Part shown: positions 25,888-34,800 of the stretch, piece by piece | How the letters are laid out: every line of letters begins with the position of its first letter | How positions within the stretch are numbered: the stretch's first letter is position 1 | Source of the DNA: an uncultured Draconibacterium sp. | GTDB lineage: Bacteria; Bacteroidota; Bacteroidia; Bacteroidales; Prolixibacteraceae | Length of the DNA stretch: 64,000 nt | Reading direction: 5' to 3' | NCBI RefSeq assembly: GCF_963675585.1 | Contig: NZ_OY776413.1 | Location: 124,001-188,000, forward strand | Notes under the pieces: generated by a model | Told to the model about the DNA's origin: nothing | Seen by the model: only the letters and a program-made list of their open reading frames with translations | Databases searched by the model: none | Made by a program: the position numbers and the translations under genes

Positions 25888-27918
25888 TTAGAATGGCTGT
25901 TTCATCCAAAGTTTAAGAGAATCAGGAATTAAGCGGTTGTTTTCGCAAGCAAAATTATTTTTTCGAATAAAGTTGTTGAGTTCAGCTTTCAACTCCGATT
26001 GTAGGTCGGAATTACGAATGGGTTCGATGTACAGATTTGGATACAGATCGTAAACCGAATTGTTAGCCAGAAAGTTCTCTCCTTCAACCAGATCGAGCAA
26101 TTCGTTTTTATTACGCATTAAAGCGTAAGAGTTCAAACATCGATACTCCACAGAGTTATCAAGTCCGTGCCCAAGCCAGGAAGCTGCCTGTGGACGTGAA
26201 ATATAACCTTTGCCATCTAACATAGCCAGCAACGACGGAGTAATATCAAAATGCGTAACTACTGAAGAAAATTTCTCCACCTTTTTAAGCATCGGCGAAT
26301 AAACAATTAAAGGCACATGAAAACGATCGATTTGTGTGCTGATGGGTATTTCAGGCATTCGGTGATCGCCCGTTATTATAAAAATCGTATTCTTAAAAGA
26401 GGGTAATTTTTTAATCTCGTTGAAGAAATAACGCAACGATTCATCAAAATAAAGAATAGAAGCAAACTGTTTGACATAGCTTCGGTTGTATTCTTTTTGT
26501 TTATCAGTAATCTTTAATTCCTCCAAATATTTTTCAAATTTATTGTTGTAGTACTCCTGATTGGGAACATTAAAAGGAGGATGCATGGCAAGTGTTAACA
26601 ACACATCCAAATTGGCACTAGCAGAATCCACTTCTGCACTAAGCTTTTGAATGTATCGGCGGAAAATATCTTTATCGCCATACCCCCAGGTAAAACCACT
26701 TTCGTTGCCGGGAAGCTTCGTATAAGTATCGTCAAATGACCTTGTATCGATAATCTGGTCTATTCCCTGACGCTCCAAAAAAACATCCATATTGTCAAAT
26801 TCAGCTTCGCTGCCATAAATAAAAGAACTTTTGTAGCCGGCCTCCCTTTTTAGAATACTTATTATACTCAAATGATCGGGCATTGCTTCACCCATTTCGT
26901 TAAAACCGTGCTTTCCAAAAGGCAAGGAAGCCAGGATTGAAGGCAATACCTGGAAAGTACGCCCCGAAGTACTTAAACAATTTTCCCAATACAGACTGTG
27001 TTGCGCAATCGAATCGAGGAAAGGAGTATAACTGCCCAGGTAAGCATTTTCTCCACTGTAGGCACGTCCTAAACTTTCTGTCAACAGAAATACAATATTG
27101 GGAGGTGTTTCACCCAAATCAAAATAATTGCTTAAAATATCCGGGGTGGTTTCCTTGTGTAAAAACGGATACTCAGAATCTAAATAGACAAAAGGATTCC
27201 CCTCTGCTGTTACAACATGTTCTTTAAATGTAAAAGGCTGATCATTGCTGACTTCCTTTTTCAACAGCGAATTGACTACACTTTCGCTAAAAAATCCCAG
27301 CTTATTTTCGGCTACGAACATGCTGAATTCGTTCTCGTAATGCGAAGGATTAACCTGCAAAAACCGAAGTGGCAAAAACGATACAAACATACCAAGCACC
27401 AAAAGAGCCATTGTTAGCGGTTTCAACTTAAAATAAACATGCTTTTTAAATACTCTTAAAACATAAACGACATAGGCAATTCCTATTAGTACCGGAAAAA
27501 TTCGAAATTCTCCGGAAGTTTCGATTGTAAACTTGATTTCCTGAATTGAATATCCAAATAAATCGGCTCCAAGCGGAATAAGTGCGGTTGAAAAATACTG
27601 AAGCAGCAAAACATAGCCCAAAACAAGAAAAAGACTGATGGACACAAAAAAGACCTTTGCAATTTTCTGACTGAAAAAAGACAGTAGCAGAAATGGAACC
27701 AGTAAGATGGCTGAGATACGCAAAATCAGCAATAAATCAAATTTCAGTCCCAAAACAATATTTAAAAAACTACCAACCGGATAATTTGAAATATTCGCGA
27801 TATAAATTATTTCGTACACACGAATCGATAAAAGAATAAGCCCCAGAACAATACTCAGACTTAAAAAGCGTCGTAACGATCTGACAATAAAATATTTTGA
27901 ATTTTTAAAGTTACCCAT
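25888..27918 (-). CDS. LTA synthase family sulfatase (phosphoglycerol/phosphoethanolamine transferase-like)
   Basis: A 676-residue protein with five N-terminal membrane helices (about residues 15-205) and a periplasmic sulfatase-like domain (about 270-580). PPNIVFLLTESLG starts the catalytic domain, and the nucleophile is most likely the Thr in STSGRTFQV. Later metal ligands are in IFIITGDHRMPE. Enzymes of this family move phosphoglycerol, or related groups, from lipids onto polymers outside the inner membrane. It is the last gene of a five-gene operon, 6 bp after the TPR/barrel gene. There it could decorate the polysaccharide made by the GT2. Confidence 0.88.
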   Translation of the reverse strand: MGNFKNSKYFIVRSLRRFLSLSIVLGLILLSIRVYEIIYIANISNYPVGSFLNIVLGLKFDLLLILRISAILLVPFLLLSFFSQKIAKVFFVSISLFLVLGYVLLLQYFSTALIPLGADLFGYSIQEIKFTIETSGEFRIFPVLIGIAYVVYVLRVFKKHVYFKLKPLTMALLVLGMFVSFLPLRFLQVNPSHYENEFSMFVAENKLGFFSESVVNSLLKKEVSNDQPFTFKEHVVTAEGNPFVYLDSEYPFLHKETTPDILSNYFDLGETPPNIVFLLTESLGRAYSGENAYLGSYTPFLDSIAQHSLYWENCLSTSGRTFQVLPSILASLPFGKHGFNEMGEAMPDHLSIISILKREAGYKSSFIYGSEAEFDNMDVFLERQGIDQIIDTRSFDDTYTKLPGNESGFTWGYGDKDIFRRYIQKLSAEVDSASANLDVLLTLAMHPPFNVPNQEYYNNKFEKYLEELKITDKQKEYNRSYVKQFASILYFDESLRYFFNEIKKLPSFKNTIFIITGDHRMPEIPISTQIDRFHVPLIVYSPMLKKVEKFSSVVTHFDITPSLLAMLDGKGYISRPQAASWLGHGLDNSVEYRCLNSYALMRNKNELLDLVEGENFLANNSVYDLYPNLYIEPIRNSDLQSELKAELNNFIRKNNFACENNRLIPDSLKLWMKQPF

Positions 27919-27924
27919 ATCGTT

Positions 27925-29154
27925 TTAAAATAAACGTGCAATGCTAACATCAAAAGTATAGTAGCCCAGATATTTCCCCGGTTCATTCATTTCCTGTCCA
28001 ACTACTCCTCCGGTATTAAAAACCCACAAATGATTAAAAATGTGGTTAAACTCCAATCGTATTGATCGTTTTTTCAAGGATAATCTTTGATACGAATTAT
28101 CGTCGGGAGAAACACCATATCCAACCCGCAGGCCCAAATAATCTTCAGGATCTGAAAAATAGCGTCGAACCTGCATTAATCCGGATACCGAGGTTCCATC
28201 TGTTTTATCGGGAGTTACAAATGCACGAAGCGACAACCAGTAATTTCCAACATATTTTCCAAGGGTTGCGGTATAAATATCAACCGGAGTGGAATCGAAA
28301 AACAACAATCGCAAGCCCAGCGATCCTTCAAAAGCTTTTGGGAAATTTTGATACCATTCGAAACCAAACCTGTTTTTAGGAAATAAAAACGACTGCGAAA
28401 AACCGTAATTTACATACAGATAACTGTCTTCCAATATTTTTGGATAAGCATCAAATTCGTATTGAAAACCATTGGATCCAAATCGGTCGGAGTAATTCAC
28501 TCGTGCAATTACACTTCCTATTTTTGTCTTTCTTCCGTACGAGAGTGACGTAATTTGCCAGGGATCGCGGTTAAAACCGCCATCAAACCAATCGATAGTG
28601 TAGGCTAACTTTATCTGGTTTTTTAATAAATCCAGACGGTATTCTTTAATTTTTTTAATCACTTCTCCATTACCGGGATGAATTTTCAAATGGTCTTCAA
28701 GTGTTTTCACCGCTTTCTCATAATCCTCGCTGCTGTACAAAATCCGTGCTTTTTTTAATACAAAGTCCTCATCGGTTGAGTCTTTCTGCAATGCCATATC
28801 GCAGTATTCAACAGCTTTATCATAATTTTCCGACCAGTATTCCACGTCAGCAAAAGCACTAAGGACTTCCATGTTTTCGGGCTTTTCAATCATCACCTTA
28901 TTAAATACAACCCGAGCAGAATCGTATTCTCCATCCCAAGAATAAGTACGTCCCAGCAAAAGTGCAACATCCGAATTAAATCCTTCTGCAAGAATAGCTC
29001 TGCAAATTTCACGTGCTTTTTCACGCTGTCCGTTAAATGCATATTGCCGCGCCTCTTCGAATGTTTGTGCCCTGGTACTTCCCGCAAAAGCCATCGTTAA
29101 TACGAAAAACAATGTAACCCATAATTGTATTTTAAATTTTAGCAGCATAGTCAA
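27925..29154 (-). CDS. TPR plus outer-membrane beta-barrel protein (YaiO-like)
   Basis: A 409-residue exported protein. A signal peptide ends near STRAQTF. About four TPR repeats (residues 33-165, with helices such as ALLLGRTYSWDGEYDSARVVF) are followed by a barrel of roughly 230 residues, ending in the aromatic VSIARLF expected of an outer-membrane strand. The layout is like YaiO and like the TPR-barrel exporters PgaA and BcsC, but shorter. In this operon it is the natural candidate for the outer-membrane exit of the polymer made by the adjacent GT2. The start could also be six bases downstream (MLLKFK). Confidence 0.83.
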   Translation of the reverse strand: MTMLLKFKIQLWVTLFFVLTMAFAGSTRAQTFEEARQYAFNGQREKAREICRAILAEGFNSDVALLLGRTYSWDGEYDSARVVFNKVMIEKPENMEVLSAFADVEYWSENYDKAVEYCDMALQKDSTDEDFVLKKARILYSSEDYEKAVKTLEDHLKIHPGNGEVIKKIKEYRLDLLKNQIKLAYTIDWFDGGFNRDPWQITSLSYGRKTKIGSVIARVNYSDRFGSNGFQYEFDAYPKILEDSYLYVNYGFSQSFLFPKNRFGFEWYQNFPKAFEGSLGLRLLFFDSTPVDIYTATLGKYVGNYWLSLRAFVTPDKTDGTSVSGLMQVRRYFSDPEDYLGLRVGYGVSPDDNSYQRLSLKKRSIRLEFNHIFNHLWVFNTGGVVGQEMNEPGKYLGYYTFDVSIARLF

Positions 29155-29238
29155 TCCAATTTAATAGTTAAATTATTGAACTCCAGTTCCTCTTATTATT
29201 CTCAAAATCACAAGCATTTGTACACCTAATTCGTTTTA

Positions 29239-30675
29239 TCATTTTACGGTTTCTTCATCTGGTTTAGAAAAACCTGTCCGGGTCATCTGTCCCCATCCCT
29301 TTTTTCTACGAATGAAGTAATCGAAATTTCCGCGTAAGGCCCAGTAAACTGTAAACGGGTGATACAAGAATGGCTCCAGCCACGAAGTAACGATTAACTT
29401 TATAATCATACTTTTTTTCTTGTAACGGTGATTTACCAAATGATCGTATAAAATTGAATAGGTTGAAAGAGTTATAGCAAAAGAATAGACAAAAAGCAGC
29501 ATTACAAAAAAGAAAGGCCAGTAAATTTCTCCAAGTATGGCCAACACTAAAAAATAAATAAGTCCAAAGGTTTCTATTAATGGGGCAAACCACTCAAATA
29601 AAACCCAGTATGGATGCGAGATCATCCCCATAAAACCGTATTTTGGATTGAAAAATATGTTTTTATGGAGCAAAATTGTGTCGATAGTTCCTCTGGCCCA
29701 TCGGTTACGCTGGCTTCCTAAAACCTTTAAAGTAGAAGGAGCTTCAGTTATGCAAAGTGGATCGGAGATATAAACTACTTTGTAATCCACTTTTTTATTT
29801 ACCATGTATTCGCGCATACGTACAACCAGCTCCATGTCTTCGCCAACGGTTTTTGTATAATAACCGCCACAACCTACCACTACCTCGATATCGAATAATC
29901 CCAGTGCTCCTGAAATCAGTAATAGTCCATCCATTCGGCTCCAGGCCATGCGTCCCATTAAAAAGGCCCGGTTGTACTCCAACACCTGACAACGCGGTAA
30001 AAACTCATCGGGAACATTTATTTCAACTACCTGCCCATCCTTGATTTTACATGAATTGGCAATTTGAATTACTCCGCCGGTGGCAATAACTTTCTTGTCG
30101 GTTTCTTCGAAAAAGGGTTTTACCAGTTTCTGGAGTGCATAAGGATCTATAATGGAATCAACATCAATTGAAATAAAATAATCGCCTTTGGCCAAATTTA
30201 CTCCTGAATTTAATGCATCGGCTTTCCCTCCGTTAAATTTATCGATTACTGTAAGATTACCATATGCTTTTTTGCACGACTTATATACACCTCTTATTTC
30301 GGCACACGGAATTTTGTAATCGTAAACATACGGTACCTTCTCCAAATCAAAGGCATCTATTGTTTTTTCGAGTGTATTATCATTACTTCCATCATTAATA
30401 ATAACAATTTCGTAATTGGGGTAATATAGCCCGTGTAGTGCCTTTATATTTTCAACAATTGTAACAGATTCGTTGTAAGCCGGTGCAATTACCGTTATTA
30501 AAGGAGCAAAAGGAGTAGAGATTATTGCATCGTAGTTGGTTATTTTCTTTTCCTGGTAATTTTTAAAAAGTTCGAAGGCAGAAACAATGGCCAATATCAA
30601 ATAAACAGCAAACAGGCATATCGTATAAATTACGAAGAAGGATTCAATAATATATCTTAGTTTCTCAAAATGCAT
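29239..30675 (-). CDS. Family 2 glycosyltransferase, processive polysaccharide synthase type
   Basis: A 478-residue inner-membrane enzyme: one N-terminal helix (about 12-35), a GT-A domain, then about three to four C-terminal helices (360-460). Catalytic motifs are DVDS (171-174), GED (278-280) and QRNRW (322-326), the D,D,D,QxxRW pattern of processive synthases such as PgaC, hyaluronan and cellulose synthases. INDGSND marks nucleotide-sugar binding. The product cannot be told from sequence; a PgaB-type deacetylase is absent, which argues against a canonical PNAG locus. The start lies 5 bp after the HEAT protein stop. Confidence 0.92.
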   Translation of the reverse strand: MHFEKLRYIIESFFVIYTICLFAVYLILAIVSAFELFKNYQEKKITNYDAIISTPFAPLITVIAPAYNESVTIVENIKALHGLYYPNYEIVIINDGSNDNTLEKTIDAFDLEKVPYVYDYKIPCAEIRGVYKSCKKAYGNLTVIDKFNGGKADALNSGVNLAKGDYFISIDVDSIIDPYALQKLVKPFFEETDKKVIATGGVIQIANSCKIKDGQVVEINVPDEFLPRCQVLEYNRAFLMGRMAWSRMDGLLLISGALGLFDIEVVVGCGGYYTKTVGEDMELVVRMREYMVNKKVDYKVVYISDPLCITEAPSTLKVLGSQRNRWARGTIDTILLHKNIFFNPKYGFMGMISHPYWVLFEWFAPLIETFGLIYFLVLAILGEIYWPFFFVMLLFVYSFAITLSTYSILYDHLVNHRYKKKSMIIKLIVTSWLEPFLYHPFTVYWALRGNFDYFIRRKKGWGQMTRTGFSKPDEETVK

Positions 30676-30680
30676 CTTTC

Positions 30681-32252
30681 TTAGTTTCTTGAATCTGTAA
30701 TATGTGCGACAAACAAATCTAAATCAGGCTTAGCTTCTTTTCTCATGGCAAGCAAACGGTTTCTCGACTCGGGACTCATATAATACAAAGTACGACAAGC
30801 TTCAATTTGTAAGGCAATGGATTCTGATTTAAAAATAATCTCTAAAAAATCGATGTCTTCATCTGTACCAATGTTACAGAGTGCTTTTACTATTTCTTTC
30901 TTATTCCTTTCCGTTTCGTAACGAAATTCATTTTTAATAACCGACCTTCCTTCGAACAAACGCAAATCGTTAATAGCCTCGTAAGCCAAAAAACGAATTA
31001 GTTCATGTCGGCTTTCCAACACATAAAAAATGAGTGAAATATTTTCAAGTTGCTGAAAATAAACAATCATTTGCATACAAAATATCCTCACATCGTGATG
31101 TTTTGATCGGATGTAGCGTGAAAAAGAGGGCACATTCAAATGAGGCAAACGAAGTAAATTAAAGGCTGACAACTGTGTCCAACGTGAAAATGATTTGTCA
31201 AGAGTTCGAAGAAAATCAAATGGTTTCTCAGGATGTAATAAAATGTAAGCCTTTTGTGCTTCCGAACGAACACTTTCATTCGAATGATTCATTAATGCAG
31301 GAAGAACTTCGATGGCTCCCGATGGATATAAATTAGTTAGTTCATGCAAACCACTCACTTTGTGATGATATAAAAAAGAGTGAATCGACTTATAAGAATC
31401 TTTTTCAAGTTGTAGTTTGGCATAAATTTGCGAAATCGGTGCATCAAATCCCCCTTTCAAATTGTCGTGAAGATTTAAAAGAATAGAAATTAAAATCTTT
31501 CGGTTTTTATGTTTCTTAAATTTTTTCAATCTGGAAACATAAGTATTCCAGTCCATTTCGTCAAACAGGTAAGAGAGGGTTATTCTCTCGTAATAGTCTC
31601 TGTAAATTCGAATATATCTTTCGTTGTTGTTTTTTAATTGGGATGAATAATTTAACACCATTAAAACAAACAAAATGTGAGCAATAAAAAAGAAAATTAA
31701 AAAAGTGAAAACAATTATAACGGGATAGCTAAAGAGCTGATCGATCAAACTGCTGTAAAAAAATCGGGTTAAACCGGCAAAATGATTTCTTCCGTAGTTC
31801 AACATTTCATTCTTTAAATCAAGTAGTCTTTCCTCACCAAAAATCTTATAAAACAGGTAATTTCTTTTTTTATAATCACGTACTTTGTCCTGATCATATT
31901 GTTTGTCATTTACGGGTGCTTGTATTTCCTCTTCCGATACGCCACCCAACTCTGACCGTTTTTCATTTAAATTGGATACTACTGAATCCGGATCACTTTG
32001 AGCCTCATAGGTGGTACCTATACCAACAGGGGTAGTTTGTTTATTCAGGGAAACAGTATTATTTGTTTTTGATCGTGTGTTATCGGCCAATAAGGAACTA
32101 TTTTTACCGGGATCTGATCCGGTAATTCCTTCTTTACTCTCCACATAAATAGTTGCACTTACCTGTTTAGCAGGTATTACAAGCGAAAAAACGCCGGCAG
32201 CGAATAGATAAAATACAATCAAATTTGGGTTTGTAAATTTGATCCATCTCAT
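30681..32252 (-). CDS. Membrane protein with HEAT-like repeats
   Basis: A 523-residue protein with a signal sequence or anchor at 12-33, a Ser/Thr/Asn-rich stretch to about 130, a second hydrophobic helix (about 175-200, PVIIVFTFLIFFFIAHILF) and a C-terminal, probably cytoplasmic, alpha-helical region of about 300 residues built of HEAT-type repeats (for example HLNVPSFSRYIRSKHHDVRIF). HEAT repeats usually serve protein-protein contact. Between the receiver gene and the GT2 gene it is a plausible scaffold linking regulator and synthase. No enzymatic motif is visible. Confidence 0.75.
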   Translation of the reverse strand: MRWIKFTNPNLIVFYLFAAGVFSLVIPAKQVSATIYVESKEGITGSDPGKNSSLLADNTRSKTNNTVSLNKQTTPVGIGTTYEAQSDPDSVVSNLNEKRSELGGVSEEEIQAPVNDKQYDQDKVRDYKKRNYLFYKIFGEERLLDLKNEMLNYGRNHFAGLTRFFYSSLIDQLFSYPVIIVFTFLIFFFIAHILFVLMVLNYSSQLKNNNERYIRIYRDYYERITLSYLFDEMDWNTYVSRLKKFKKHKNRKILISILLNLHDNLKGGFDAPISQIYAKLQLEKDSYKSIHSFLYHHKVSGLHELTNLYPSGAIEVLPALMNHSNESVRSEAQKAYILLHPEKPFDFLRTLDKSFSRWTQLSAFNLLRLPHLNVPSFSRYIRSKHHDVRIFCMQMIVYFQQLENISLIFYVLESRHELIRFLAYEAINDLRLFEGRSVIKNEFRYETERNKKEIVKALCNIGTDEDIDFLEIIFKSESIALQIEACRTLYYMSPESRNRLLAMRKEAKPDLDLFVAHITDSRN

Positions 32253-32286
32253 TTCCTATTCTCTTTATTAAATCAATTAATACTCT

Positions 32287-32646
32287 TTATCTTAATAGTT
32301 TCTGAATCCTGATATTAAGCTCTGTTAAACTAAATGGTTTAACCATAAAATCGTCGGCACCTAATTCGAAAGCTTTCAAAACATTGTCTTCGGCACCAGC
32401 AGCTGAAAGCACCAGTATTGGAGTTTTATTATTTCGATCGTTACGTAAAATCGAAATAACATCGTGCCCGTTTACAACCGGCATATACAAATCGGTAATA
32501 ATCAAATCAACTTCATTTTCTTCAAGAAAATCCAAACACTCTTTCCCATCGACCACCTTAAAAACCTCATAATTTTCTCTTTGTAAGGTACGGTAAATAG
32601 TCTCCAGAATTAGCTTATTATCTTCTGCCACTAATATACGTTTCAT
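32287..32646 (-). CDS. Stand-alone response regulator receiver (CheY-like)
   Basis: A 119-residue single receiver domain without output domain. The phosphorylation site is Asp52 in LIITDLYMP; the acidic pair is Glu8-Asp9; Lys103 in FMVKPF is the conserved lysine. It is the first gene of the polysaccharide operon, 34 bp before the HEAT gene, so it may control synthase activity by direct contact rather than transcription. No cognate kinase is in the operon; two histidine kinases elsewhere in the window (4.8 kb and 36.4 kb) are possible donors, but nothing ties them to it. The 236-bp gap upstream (32647-32882) is very AT-rich and shows no gene. Confidence 0.92.
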   Translation of the reverse strand: MKRILVAEDNKLILETIYRTLQRENYEVFKVVDGKECLDFLEENEVDLIITDLYMPVVNGHDVISILRNDRNNKTPILVLSAAGAEDNVLKAFELGADDFMVKPFSLTELNIRIQKLLR

Positions 32647-32882
32647 TTAAGAATGATTAATTAATATTTCCATTTTTTTTCAATGATCGAAAATACTAAA
32701 TTTCATATAATTCGACAGTATAAAATTATTATTTACATAAAATATAAAGAAGAGTAAATCACCCTTTTTTAGAAAGAAAATCCTTAGAGTAAGCGAATAT
32801 ATAACCCCCTGAGCCAAACCTCACTGAATTATTTAACAAATAATACCATTGGCTGTTAAAACCGGGTGAACTATCAAAAAAA

Positions 32883-33620
32883 TTACTCTAAATGAATGGT
32901 TTTTGTCAAAATCCCTCTATTTCTGTAACGCGTTGAATAAATAGCACTAATGGTTACCTTGGTTGTCCCGTTTTCAACAATTACTTCGCCCAATCCGTTT
33001 TTTATTTGCAAGCCTTTTAATCCTTCCGGCAGGTATTTCCCTTCCACTAAATCACCCAGATAAAAATCTACATTCGACATTGATTTCGACAATTTTGCCG
33101 ACACATAAAATCCGCTGTGCACTTTATTGGTAGTTACAATTAATGTTGGTTGCTCCAATTCTTTGCCCGAAGTTGAATATTCTTTTAAACCAATGGCAGG
33201 CAGTCCTTTTTTGTATTCGTATTCCGCCTGAAGCACACCGTTCTCGTGGAATCGCCTGCAAATTCCGTTGAGTTCATCGTTTTCATAAACTTGTTCCTTC
33301 CACACTTTGGGTTCCACTCCTTCGGCAGCCATGTAGTAGGTATAAGCCGTGTCTTCGCGCATTCCCCGCAAATAAGGTATGGTCGAATACAAACTTCCGT
33401 TGCGGTTGTATCTTTTCTGAATTCCATGTTTGATACTTGTTCCCTTCACAACAGGTATTTCGTATTCAATTAAGTCGGTGGTATTTTTATAGGGACGGTA
33501 AACAATCTCAATCCCGTCGTTTTCAGAACTCGTTTCGGAGCCAGAGTTTTTATTTGGTTTTGTACTACAGGCGCTAAAAAAATACACCATCCCAAAAAGT
33601 ACAATTAGCTTAAGTTTCAT
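32883..33620 (-). CDS. Lipoprotein with MORN_2-type repeats (YwqK-like)
   Basis: A 245-residue lipoprotein with a lipobox FSAC after MKLKLIVLFGMVYF. The central part holds short repeats of the MORN_2/YwqK kind, such as KRYNRNGSLYSTIPYLRG and CRRFHENGVLQAEYEYKKG. The C-terminal domain (from about 170) has alternating beta strands of unknown fold. These repeats are widespread in Bacteroidota surface or periplasmic proteins; the label antitoxin attached to some relatives is not supported here. The start was set at MKLKL because the longer frame puts ten polar residues before the signal peptide. Confidence 0.75.
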   Translation of the reverse strand: MKLKLIVLFGMVYFFSACSTKPNKNSGSETSSENDGIEIVYRPYKNTTDLIEYEIPVVKGTSIKHGIQKRYNRNGSLYSTIPYLRGMREDTAYTYYMAAEGVEPKVWKEQVYENDELNGICRRFHENGVLQAEYEYKKGLPAIGLKEYSTSGKELEQPTLIVTTNKVHSGFYVSAKLSKSMSNVDFYLGDLVEGKYLPEGLKGLQIKNGLGEVIVENGTTKVTISAIYSTRYRNRGILTKTIHLE

Positions 33621-33763
33621 CTTGGTTTTATTTGAGATAAAGTTAATCATAATAAACTAGATAAAATCATACGATAAAAGAAGTTCAGCAGTTTATCTTA
33701 GCTCCCTACTCCACTTGACTCGAATTGAATTTAGCTGTAACTTGTGTTTCGCATTTTATCGTT

Positions 33764-34108
33764 ATGGACCTCGACATTTACATAGACAAAATAATCCTCA
33801 CATATAAATCATCCATCCGGTTTAGAGTTGGATTTGCTGTGCTTATCATTTTGCTGGGTCTTTTACTAATACTTTTAAATGTTTTTAATGTTCTTGCGTT
33901 TACCGAACAAATGAAAAGTGTTATGAGCGTTTCGGGCACGCTTGTTTCATCGGTTTGTGCCTTCCCGATTAAAGAAATTGTTGACCGTAAAAACCGGATA
34001 CGTTTAATCAGCGAACTGTCGGAACAATACAAACATTCGAGTGGAGCAGATAAGAAAAAACTGGAAGAACTGATCTGGAAATTTATTGAAAAAAACGTAG
34101 TTGGCTAA
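33764..34108 (+). CDS. Small membrane protein, function unknown
   Basis: A 114-residue protein with two hydrophobic segments (about 19-42 and 52-70) and a charged helical C-terminus (DRKNRIRLISELSEQYKHSS). The ATG at 33764 (MDLDIYIDKI) was chosen over an upstream ATG in the same frame. It lies 2 bp before the next gene, a membrane-anchored NlpC/P60-like protein, so the two are surely co-transcribed and may form a complex. I do not recognise the family. Confidence 0.72.
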   Translation: MDLDIYIDKIILTYKSSIRFRVGFAVLIILLGLLLILLNVFNVLAFTEQMKSVMSVSGTLVSSVCAFPIKEIVDRKNRIRLISELSEQYKHSSGADKKKLEELIWKFIEKNVVG

Positions 34109-34110
34109 TC

Positions 34111-34800
34111 ATGGAAAATCAAAACGAAAAAATTCTGGAAAAGATTCTGAACGAAGAAAAAAAATCGAAACGCAGAATGTACTACTATACTTCAATTCCT
34201 TTAGTAATAACGGTTGTGTTGATTATGGTATCGTACATTACTGTTAACAACGCCAATAAAGAAGTCAAGATTTTGCGCATCGAAAAAGCAGAATTAAATG
34301 CCTCGAATGAAAAGTTAAGCAAAGAAATTCAACTAAAATCGGACAGTTTGGCCAATTTAATGGAGCTGGCAGTGAACTACAAAAACAAACGTTACGAATT
34401 TAATTATGCCATTGATAAACAACTATACTCGCGTTATCCGAAACAAACAGAAATGTTATCGGAAATGAGAGGAATGATACAAGCCAACAAAGTAAAATGG
34501 TATTTGGGAGGCAATTCTCCCGAGCTTGGATTCGACTCACCAAGTTTTGCCAGTTTTGTAATTAACCGTCACTCAAAAACCCGGATTGATGCAAATGAAC
34601 GCTACAAACTCCGTGAGCTGCTTCCATCAACGCAAATTCCTCAGGTTGGCGATGTTGTTTTTTACGAACACGGTTATGCAATGCTTTATTTTGAATACCG
34701 AAACGAACCATTTGTTGTTGGCATGACTCCACTGGGACTGGCCTCATTGCAGTTTGATTTTGGCCCGAAACTGCTGGGATTTGGAAAAGTTACTTACTAA
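34111..34800 (+). CDS. Membrane-anchored protein with degenerate NlpC/P60-like domain
   Basis: A 229-residue protein with a cytoplasmic charged N-terminus, one membrane helix (about 27-45), a coiled coil (48-90) and a C-terminal domain of about 100 residues. That domain looks like NlpC/P60: GFDSPSFASFV aligns with the GxDCSGFV block, and VGDVVFYEHGYAMLYFEY with the GDLVFF...HVGIY block. The nucleophile position holds Ser143 instead of Cys, and the catalytic His position reads Tyr189. If the alignment is right the fold is kept but hydrolase activity is lost. The stop overlaps the convergent SLC13 gene by four bases. Confidence 0.65.
   Translation: MENQNEKILEKILNEEKKSKRRMYYYTSIPLVITVVLIMVSYITVNNANKEVKILRIEKAELNASNEKLSKEIQLKSDSLANLMELAVNYKNKRYEFNYAIDKQLYSRYPKQTEMLSEMRGMIQANKVKWYLGGNSPELGFDSPSFASFVINRHSKTRIDANERYKLRELLPSTQIPQVGDVVFYEHGYAMLYFEYRNEPFVVGMTPLGLASLQFDFGPKLLGFGKVTY

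Noticed and set aside
25888-32646. Canonical PNAG (pga) operon
   Set aside because: GT2 and a TPR-barrel protein are present, but no PgaB deacetylase or PgaD; an LTA-synthase-like gene and regulators replace them.
32883-33620. Type II antitoxin (YwqK label)
   Set aside because: The protein is a lipoprotein with MORN-type repeats and has no toxin partner next to it.
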